5,480 bases of DNA from Desulfovibrio sp. (GTDB lineage Bacteria; Desulfobacterota; Desulfovibrionia; Desulfovibrionales; Desulfovibrionaceae), in assembly GCA_009773975.1 (NCBI GenBank), contig VSMX01000118.1, positions 1 through 5,480 of the forward strand, read 5' to 3'. The translations under genes and the position numbers were made by a program. Every line of letters begins with the position of its first letter. The first letter of the stretch is position 1. The notes under the pieces were generated by a model that was not told the DNA's origin, searched no databases, and saw only the letters and a program-made list of their open reading frames with translations. Below, piece by piece: positions 1-4,481 of the stretch.

Positions 1-236
1 GACAGGCTTGAATCCTGAATCCCGTTGTCAGATATGGGAAATATATATTTTTTACATTTTTGTTTAAAATATGGAAGAGGCCCAGCTTGCGGGAATTTAT
101 GGACGAAACACAAGCGTTGCAGATTTTTGCTTGCCATTTAAACTTTATTACTTAAATTAACTGCAAAATTGATACGCAATGCGGTGGCATCCAATTATAT
201 ATAATCCAAGCTTTTACACTGATTACAGGGGGGTTT
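1..236. other. AT-rich intergenic leader, no gene seen
   Basis: No supportable gene. One + frame is open from position 2 to a TAA at 65-67, but its translation is low-complexity and aromatic, so I do not call it the tail of an upstream gene. The heptamer TGAATCC occurs twice in tandem at 9-22. The stretch from about 40 to 210 is strongly AT-rich, as expected for a promoter region of the operon starting at 237. Confidence 0.6.
169..205 (+). promoter_or_regulatory. possible promoter of the DUF1844-argC-hypD unit
   Basis: A perfect TATAAT lies at 200-205, 31 bases before the first gene's ATG. The best -35-like hexamer, TTGATA at 169-174, is 25 bases upstream, which is too far for a standard sigma-70 pair. 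Either the -10 acts with a poor -35, or TTGATA pairs with a weaker -10 (AATTAT, 193-198). The AT-rich setting supports a promoter here, but the exact elements are uncertain. Confidence 0.35.
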
Positions 237-542
237 ATGAGTCAGGGAGGATGTTGTGATTCCGTGCCTCTTCCGGAGGTAACTTTTTCCACTTTTATTA
301 TTTCTCTTGCATCTTCCGTGCTGGTGGGCCTGGGGGAAGTGCCCGACCCGGCTTCCGGAAATTGCGAAAAGGATATGCTTTTGGCCAGGCACAATATTGA
401 TGTTCTGGAAATGCTCCGGCAAAAGACACTGGGACGCCTTGAGCCACAGGAATCTTCACTTCTGGAAAGCCTGCTTTGCGAGCTCAGGCTCAAATACGTC
501 ATCAAGTGTGATTGCCAGTGTGGAGCAGCGGGCCAAGTATAG
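237..542 (+). CDS. DUF1844 family small protein
   Basis: A 101-residue protein of unknown function. It matches the DUF1844 pattern as I remember it: a hydrophobic FSTFI...SLASS block (about 17-27), the signature LGEVPDP (32-38), then a helical part with IDVLEML (54-60), KT.G.L (63-68) and LRLKYV (83-88). The family's role is not established. The ATG at 237 is preceded by a G-rich Shine-Dalgarno-like AGGGGGG (227-233). The protein is rich in cysteine at both ends (CC at 6-7 and C-x-C-x-C at 91-95), which could bind a metal; that is inference. It ends 29 bases before argC and is probably the first gene of that operon. It has no clear signal peptide; the hydrophobic segment is short and more likely a buried helix. 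Confidence 0.83.
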   Translation: MSQGGCCDSVPLPEVTFSTFIISLASSVLVGLGEVPDPASGNCEKDMLLARHNIDVLEMLRQKTLGRLEPQESSLLESLLCELRLKYVIKCDCQCGAAGQV

Positions 543-571
543 AGGCCAACATATAAAACAACGGAATAACA

Positions 572-1627
572 ATGAAAGAGATTAAAGTTGGCCTTGTCGG
601 CATAAGCGGCTATGCGGGCATGGAACTGGCCAGGCTCCTGGCGCGCCATCCGGCCATGCGTCTTGTCTGCGCCTGCTCCAGAGCGGAAGCGGGGAAAAAG
701 CTCGGGGATTTTTATCCTTTTTTGCGTAGCGTGCCAGGAAGCGATGTGGAGATAAGCGTTTTTGATGCCGAAACCTGCGCAAAGGCCTGCGATGTTGTCT
801 TTCTGGGCGTTCCCGCTGGCACTGCCATGAAAATGGCGCCCGACTTGCTGGCCCACGGCGCAAAGGTTGTCGATCTTTCCGCTGATTTTCGTATCCACGA
901 TGCCAGCATTTATGAAGACTGGTACAAGTTTACCCATTGTTGCCGCGAAATTTTGCCGCGCGCGGTTTATGGCCTGCCAGAACTGTATGCGGCCGAAATT
1001 GCGCGCACAAGTCTTGTGGCCAATCCCGGTTGTTATCCAACATCAATTATTCTTGGCCTTTACGCGGCGCTCAAGAATAATCTGATCCGGACAGAAAATA
1101 TAATTATCGATTCCAAATCCGGCGCCAGCGGCGCGGGCCGCAAGGCAGCGGTGCCCACGCTGTTTTGCGAGGTTTCGGACAATTTCAAGGCCTATGGCCT
1201 TGTTTCCCACCGGCATACGCCGGAAATCGAACAGGAACTTGCCGCGATTGCAGGCTACCCCATCCGAATCCAGTTTACGCCGCATCTGGTGCCGATGAGC
1301 CGCGGCATTCTTTCCACAATTTATACCGAGATTACCCATCCTCAGAAAACGCTGGAAGAAATCCAGGCCATCTTTTGCAAAACATGGTCAAGAAGCCCCT
1401 GGATACGTGTGTTGCCCATTGGAGAACTGCCGCAGACCAAAAATACGCGCGGCAGCATGTTTTGTGATATTGGCCTGGCTCTTGATCCCAGAACAAGACG
1501 ACTGATCATTGTTTCGGCAATAGACAATCTTTGTCGGGGAGCATCAGGACAGGCCCTGGCCAATGCCAATCTCATGTTCGGGCTGCCTGTGGATGCCGGC
1601 ATGGAAAATCTTTGTCCCCTGGCCTGA
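572..1627 (+). CDS. argC: N-acetyl-gamma-glutamyl-phosphate reductase
   Basis: Catalyses the third step of arginine/ornithine synthesis: NADPH-dependent reduction of N-acetyl-glutamyl-5-phosphate to the semialdehyde, in the cytoplasm. The 351 residues are a normal full length. The N-terminal NADP-binding Rossmann motif is visible as G10-x-x-G13-Y14-x-G16. LSADFR (102-107) and YGLPEL (133-138) are family hallmarks. The catalytic cysteine is C154 in NPGCYPT, and the catalytic histidine lies in HRHTPEI (213-219). SGASGAGR (183-190) and the C-terminal DNLCRGASGQA (318-328) are also typical. The ATG at 572 has only a weak GGAA (563-566) upstream. The gene lies between DUF1844 (29-base gap) and hypD (4-base gap). 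No other arg gene is in the window, so it is separated from at least its immediate pathway partners. No frameshift or missing key residue is seen. Confidence 0.97.
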   Translation: MKEIKVGLVGISGYAGMELARLLARHPAMRLVCACSRAEAGKKLGDFYPFLRSVPGSDVEISVFDAETCAKACDVVFLGVPAGTAMKMAPDLLAHGAKVVDLSADFRIHDASIYEDWYKFTHCCREILPRAVYGLPELYAAEIARTSLVANPGCYPTSIILGLYAALKNNLIRTENIIIDSKSGASGAGRKAAVPTLFCEVSDNFKAYGLVSHRHTPEIEQELAAIAGYPIRIQFTPHLVPMSRGILSTIYTEITHPQKTLEEIQAIFCKTWSRSPWIRVLPIGELPQTKNTRGSMFCDIGLALDPRTRRLIIVSAIDNLCRGASGQALANANLMFGLPVDAGMENLCPLA

Positions 1628-1631
1628 TTGA

Positions 1632-2726
1632 ATGCGGGACAATCTTGATTCGGCCCTGCGCGACCCGGCTCTTTGCCGCGGCTTGCTCGCCCGCCTGAAA
1701 AATATTCTGGGCGACAGGCCGCTGACCTTTATGGAAGTTTGCGGCACCCACACGGTTTCCATTTTTCAAAGCGGCCTGCGCTCCATTCTGCCGCCATCTA
1801 TAACCCACCTTTCAGGCCCTGGCTGCCCGGTCTGCGTAACATCGGACGCGGAAGCAGCCCTTTTTATAGACCTGGCAAAAAATCCCGAAATTATTATCGC
1901 CACATTTGGCGATCTTTTGCGTGTGCCTGGTCCGAATGGACAAAGCCTCAAGCACGCAAGCGCAAGCGGCGCAAATGTAGAAATTGTTTATTCGCCACTG
2001 GATGCGCTTGCCATTGCAAAAAACAATCCCGAAAAAAAAGTTGTTTTTCTGGGCGTCGGTTTTGAAACAACGGCACCCACAACTGCTGCGGCCGTGCTGA
2101 CGGCGGAAAGGGAAAACATCAATAATTTTCTCCTGCTTGCCATGCACAAGCTGGTGCCTCCGGCTCTGGAAACCCTGCTTGCCGACGAGGCCTGCTCTAT
2201 TGATGCCTTTCTTCTACCCGGTCACGTTGCCACAATAACGGGCCTTGAGCCATTTGGCTTTCTGGCCGAAAAATGGCGCAAGCCATCTGTAGTGGGGGGA
2301 TTTGAGGCCGCCGATATTCTGCTAGCGCTCTGCAAGATGGCCGAACAGCTTGTAAACGGCAAAGCGGTAGTGGAAAACGCCTATCCACGCGCCGTGAACG
2401 ATATGGGCAATCCCCGCGCCCAGGCTTTGCTTGCGGAAGTTTTTGAAACTTGCGACGCTCCCTGGCGCGGCCTTGGCGTCTTGCCGCAAAGTGGGCTTGC
2501 CCTGCGTTCCAGGTATTCCTGTTTTGACGCCCAAAAGGCGCTCGGCCTGCAATTGCCGAATGTCGCCCCAATTGCGGGCTGCAAATGCGGTGAAATCCTT
2601 AAAGGACGCCTGGCGCCGCCCAGATGCCCTCTTTTTGGCAAAAAATGCACACCGCAAAATCCGGTCGGACCCTGCATGGTCTCAACAGAAGGCAGCTGCG
2701 CTGCATGGTTTAAATACGATATTTGA
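1632..2726 (+). CDS. hypD: hydrogenase maturation protein HypD
   Basis: HypD is the Fe-S scaffold that, with HypC and HypE, assembles and transfers the Fe(CN)2CO group of NiFe hydrogenases in the cytoplasm. The 364 residues match the family length (E. coli about 373). The conserved blocks are present: MEVCGTHT (34-41, C37), GPGCPVC (62-68, C65 and C68), TFGD..RVPG (91-100), IVYSPLDAL (118-126), GFETTAPT (143-150) and LPGHV (195-199). The four 4Fe-4S ligands are recognisable near the C-terminus as C319 (KCGE), C332 (RCPLFG), C339 and C356 (SCAAW). Two further cysteines, C317 and C348, lie between or beside them. The ATG is 4 bases after the argC stop and has no clear Shine-Dalgarno, which suggests translational coupling to argC. 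No hypC, hypE, hypF or hydrogenase gene is nearby, so its partners must be encoded elsewhere. Confidence 0.97.
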   Translation: MRDNLDSALRDPALCRGLLARLKNILGDRPLTFMEVCGTHTVSIFQSGLRSILPPSITHLSGPGCPVCVTSDAEAALFIDLAKNPEIIIATFGDLLRVPGPNGQSLKHASASGANVEIVYSPLDALAIAKNNPEKKVVFLGVGFETTAPTTAAAVLTAERENINNFLLLAMHKLVPPALETLLADEACSIDAFLLPGHVATITGLEPFGFLAEKWRKPSVVGGFEAADILLALCKMAEQLVNGKAVVENAYPRAVNDMGNPRAQALLAEVFETCDAPWRGLGVLPQSGLALRSRYSCFDAQKALGLQLPNVAPIAGCKCGEILKGRLAPPRCPLFGKKCTPQNPVGPCMVSTEGSCAAWFKYDI

Positions 2727-2743
2727 GTCAGGGATTTGATAAT

Positions 2744-3187
2744 ATGCCAAAAAAGCTTTTTGTGGTCAGCGCCTGTCTTGCCGGGCATTTTTGCCGTTAT
2801 GACGGCGGTTCCAAACCGCATCCCAAAATTGTGAAACTCTGCCGCCTGGGATTTTGCGTCCCGGTCTGTCCGGAAAAGCTCTCCGGCCTGCCAACACCTC
2901 GCCCACCCTGCGAACAGCTTGACGGGCAAATAATCTGCAAAAACGGCCAGAATGTTACCGGGCAATTTTTGGTTGGTGCGGAAAAGGCTTTGCAGATAGC
3001 CCTGCAATCCTGCTGCGCCAAAGCCATCCTCAAAAGCCGTTCGCCATCCTGCGGAGTCGGAACAGTTTATGACGGCAGCTTCACCGGCTCCTGCCGAAAT
3101 GGAATGGGCATCTTTGCCGCCATGCTCAAAGACGCTGGCTTCGAACTTTATACAGAGGAAAATATCCCGGATGGCTTTCTGCCATAA
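2744..3187 (+). CDS. DUF523 / TudS-type Fe-S protein (putative thiouracil desulfurase family)
   Basis: A complete 147-residue DUF523 protein. The family signatures are in order: SACLAG..CRYDG (9-21), VPVCPE (39-44), GLPTPRPP.E (48-57), VT..F..GA (71-79), SPSCG (100-104) and YDG.F.G (109-115). Characterised DUF523 members (TudS) hold a 4Fe-4S cluster on three cysteines and desulfurate thiouracils. C11, C42 and C103 here fit those positions, and E44 and the serines of SPSCG lie where catalytic residues would be expected. The substrate of this copy is unknown. I chose the ATG at 2744 because AGGGA (2730-2734) sits 9 bases ahead. An in-frame TTG at 2723, overlapping the hypD stop, would add seven residues but lacks a better ribosome site and gives a non-conserved start. 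It is probably the last gene of the argC-hypD unit. Additional cysteines (C17, C33, C38, C56, C65, C90, C91) make it unusually cysteine-rich. Confidence 0.92.
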   Translation: MPKKLFVVSACLAGHFCRYDGGSKPHPKIVKLCRLGFCVPVCPEKLSGLPTPRPPCEQLDGQIICKNGQNVTGQFLVGAEKALQIALQSCCAKAILKSRSPSCGVGTVYDGSFTGSCRNGMGIFAAMLKDAGFELYTEENIPDGFLP

Positions 3188-3234
3188 TTGCTCCATATAA
3201 CCAGACGTTTCTTTTCATTCCGCTCTTATGGATG

Positions 3235-3274
3235 TTTCAGTTTATATCCAAACATGTTTGGATATAAACTGAAA
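3235..3274. repeat. perfect 40-bp palindrome
   Basis: Two 20-base arms are exact reverse complements with no spacer; the centre is ACATGT at 3252-3257. I checked every pair from 3254/3255 outwards, and symmetry breaks at 3234/3275. The arms are AT-rich apart from a TCCAAA/TTTGGA core, and no T-run follows on either strand, so it does not look like a rho-independent terminator. Its centre is about 230 bases upstream of the predicted sigma-54 start site, a workable distance for an enhancer-binding activator. It could instead be an operator, a cruciform or hairpin end for the upstream mRNA, or a mobile-element scar. Confidence 0.9.
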
Positions 3275-3459
3275 AGATCGTCTCTCAAAAAGCATGGTTT
3301 ATAGTGGAGCCTCAGTAACTTCTCCCTCCCCTCCCTGTGCAAAAAAGTAACGCAGTGGCTATTTTTTATTCAACACGGTTTTTGACTGTATCATTAATGG
3401 CCAGTCCTCACACTATGCAACATGTTGATATTACTGTCTTTCAGCCTGTTTTTGGCATC

Positions 3460-3475
3460 TGGCACGCATGTTGCT
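3460..3475 (+). promoter_or_regulatory. sigma-54 (RpoN) -24/-12 promoter
   Basis: TGGCACG at 3460-3466, four bases, then TTGCT at 3471-3475 match the full RpoN consensus TGGCACG-N4-TTGCW. The invariant GG (3461-3462) and GC (3473-3474) are exactly 10 bases apart. The predicted start is near 3485-3487, giving a leader of about 67 bases before the TTG at 3553. Such promoters require an ATP-driven enhancer-binding protein, which is not encoded in the window. Confidence 0.8.
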
Positions 3476-3485
3476 ATCATTTTAT

Positions 3486-3506
3486 ACAAGCCTGCAAATG
3501 GCTTGT
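3486..3506 (+). promoter_or_regulatory. hairpin at the predicted mRNA 5' end
   Basis: ACAAGCC (3486-3492) pairs with GGCTTGT (3500-3506) around a 7-base loop. It begins almost exactly at the start site predicted from the sigma-54 promoter. A 5'-terminal stem of this kind can protect an mRNA from decay; that role is inferred. The stem is only 7 bp, so chance is possible. Confidence 0.45.
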
Positions 3507-3552
3507 CCCGGGAAGGGAGACACAATTAACCGCGTAGAAGAGGAACACGAAC

Positions 3553-4062
3553 TTGAATATTAAACATCTTTCCATTCTTGGCGCAGCAGCGGCCATGGTT
3601 TTGGGTTTTTCATTCAGCAGCAATGTTTTAGCGCAACCGGGCCCTGATGGCCCTCCACCTGAAATGCGCAAGCCCATGGGCAATCCTCCGGTTATGAACA
3701 GGATGCACAACGGCCAGCCTGGAAGGCCTGGTTTTGGACGTCCTGATGGACGGCAGCCTGGCAAGGAATTTCAGGAACGCCGAAGAGAACATCGCCCCGG
3801 CTTCAACAACCACAGGCCGGCTCGCCCCGGAGGCCCTGATGGACGGCCCGGCATGGGACGCCCGGATGGCAGACCTGGCCAGCATCTTCAGGGACGCCCA
3901 GGCGACCATAACGGCAGACCAGGTTTCGGTCGCCCCGATGGACGCCCAGGCCCCAGCAACGGCAGACCAGGTTTCGGTCGCCCCGATGGACACCCAGGCC
4001 CCAGCAACGGCAGACCAGGTTTTGATCGCCCTGGACCAAATCATGGCAAGCCGGATGAATAG
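3553..4062 (+). CDS. secreted Pro/Gly/Arg-rich repeat protein, function unknown
   Basis: A 169-residue protein with a clear Sec signal peptide: basic start (MNIK), hydrophobic core about residues 8-22, and a VLA-Q site predicting cleavage after A27. There is no lipobox. The mature part is low-complexity, dominated by Pro, Gly, Arg, Asp and Asn, with repeated GRPDG and GRPGFGRP modules. Two copies of a 16-residue unit (NGRPGFGRPDGRPGPS) and a partial third lie near the end. There is no cysteine, no enzymatic domain and probably little fixed structure. The start is TTG: an in-frame TAG at 3535-3537 leaves no ATG between, GAGG (3540-3543) is well placed, and the next ATG (3595) would destroy the signal peptide. 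It is transcribed from the sigma-54 promoter as a single gene. I do not recognise a family. A periplasmic or extracellular structural or binding role is possible but unproven, and database similarity would be confounded by composition. Confidence 0.8.
   Translation: MNIKHLSILGAAAAMVLGFSFSSNVLAQPGPDGPPPEMRKPMGNPPVMNRMHNGQPGRPGFGRPDGRQPGKEFQERRREHRPGFNNHRPARPGGPDGRPGMGRPDGRPGQHLQGRPGDHNGRPGFGRPDGRPGPSNGRPGFGRPDGHPGPSNGRPGFDRPGPNHGKPDE
3910..4026 (+). repeat. 48-bp tandem repeat inside the secreted-protein gene
   Basis: Unit 1 (3910-3957) and unit 2 (3958-4005) are identical except for one base: G at 3944 against A at 3992, changing Arg (CGC) to His (CAC). A third, partial unit begins at 4006, identical for 17 bases and then diverging. 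The unit is 16 codons, so gain or loss keeps the frame. The near identity, including third positions, points to recent duplication. Confidence 0.93.
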
Positions 4063-4263
4063 AGAACGAAATCGTTCTCTATAACAAAATCCGTCAGGAT
4101 TTTGCGCCGGGAAGCTACGTAAACCAGGCAAAAACCATGCTTTTTGCCTGGCGGTCTTCGGCATTGAAATGTAAACATTTCAATGCGGGACGGACTTCGG
4201 CTGGCGGGTATCTGTTGCCGCAGCCACCAGAGCGTTTGCCTAATTTCATTACGCAAACGCTCT
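4059..4263. repeat. array of six closely packed hairpins (candidate structured 3'UTR or palindromic element)
   Basis: Directly after the secreted-protein gene come: 4059-4082 (11-bp stem, overlapping the stop codon), 4085-4104 (8 bp, loop GTCA), 4124-4151 (11 bp, 6-base loop), 4161-4186 (12 bp, 2-base loop), 4199-4225 (8 bp with one bulged G) and 4229-4263 (11 bp, one C-C mismatch, 4 bp, 3-base loop). Stem sequences differ from each other, so this is not a simple tandem repeat. The first and last both have AGAG/CTCT ends. None is followed by a clean T-run. Possible roles are mRNA 3' protection, a structured small RNA or a mosaic palindromic element. Confidence 0.75.
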
Positions 4264-4324
4264 AATCTTATGATGCCCATAATGGCCAATGTCGAATAAA
4301 TCGGCTTCTTTTGGCCTAACCTGT

Positions 4325-4362
4325 AAAAAGGCAATGTGGTTACGCAGCCACATTGCCTTTTT
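4325..4362. terminator. bidirectional rho-independent terminator
   Basis: A perfect 15-bp stem (4325-4339 with 4348-4362) around an 8-base loop, with AAAAA at the 5' foot and TTTTT at the 3' foot and a GC-containing upper stem. It works in principle on both strands. On the + strand it would end the transcript of the secreted-protein gene and the hairpin array, and insulate the reductase gene downstream. Confidence 0.85.
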
Positions 4363-4481
4363 GGGTTAATTTTCCAATAACTTGCCTTATTCTGGCAATA
4401 ATTGCTGCGCCATGGCCAAAATGCCCGCATTTTGCTACAATAGAACATCAACACTGTGAAAATACAGGCAAGGAGCAAGGC
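4363..4481 (+). promoter_or_regulatory. promoter region of the aldo/keto reductase gene
   Basis: TACAAT at 4436-4441 is a good -10. TGGCCA at 4413-4418, 17 bases upstream, is a 4-of-6 match to a -35. A short palindrome, CAAAATGC-CC-GCATTTTG (4417-4434), fills the spacer between them and could be an operator for a repressor. The transcript would start near 4448, about 34 bases before the ATG, with AAGGAG (4470-4475) as the ribosome site. Confidence 0.5.

Larger units (their letters stand above)
3188..3552. other. regulatory intergenic region without a gene
   Basis: A gap of 365 bases between the DUF523 gene and the secreted repeat protein. A short open frame at 3337-3537 has no family features and runs across the sigma-54 promoter, so it is not called. 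The region contains the 40-bp palindrome, a pyrimidine-rich run (about 3319-3337), the sigma-54 promoter and a leader hairpin. No classical U-tailed terminator is visible just after the DUF523 stop, so how the upstream operon ends is unclear. Confidence 0.7.

Noticed and set aside
242..937. Long minus-strand open frame opposite DUF1844 and the start of argC
   Set aside because: It overlaps two well-supported + strand genes, has no recognisable motifs, and long antisense frames are expected from GC-rich third positions.
2381..3196. 271-codon minus-strand open frame opposite hypD and the DUF523 gene
   Set aside because: It spans the junction of two clear + strand genes and shows no domain; it is a coding-bias shadow.
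3337..3537. 66-codon + strand open frame in the intergenic region
   Set aside because: No ribosome site or domain, and it runs over the sigma-54 promoter and the leader hairpin.
3910..4026. Regular repeats considered as a CRISPR array
   Set aside because: The units are directly adjacent with no unique spacers and encode a continuous in-frame protein repeat.
3628..4164. Minus-strand frame and a second + frame (3734-4084) with repeats opposite or over the secreted-protein gene
   Set aside because: Their repeats merely mirror the 48-bp DNA repeat. Only the 3553 frame has a signal peptide, ribosome site and promoter.
4061..4263. Hairpin region as a small transposable element (MITE) bounded by AGAG/CTCT
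   Set aside because: The two ends share only four bases as inverted termini, and no target-site duplication could be identified.
4393..4406. Second sigma-54-like sequence (TGGCA...TTGCT) upstream of the reductase
   Set aside because: GG and GC are only 8 bases apart instead of 10, which is not tolerated; a sigma-70-type -10 is present instead.
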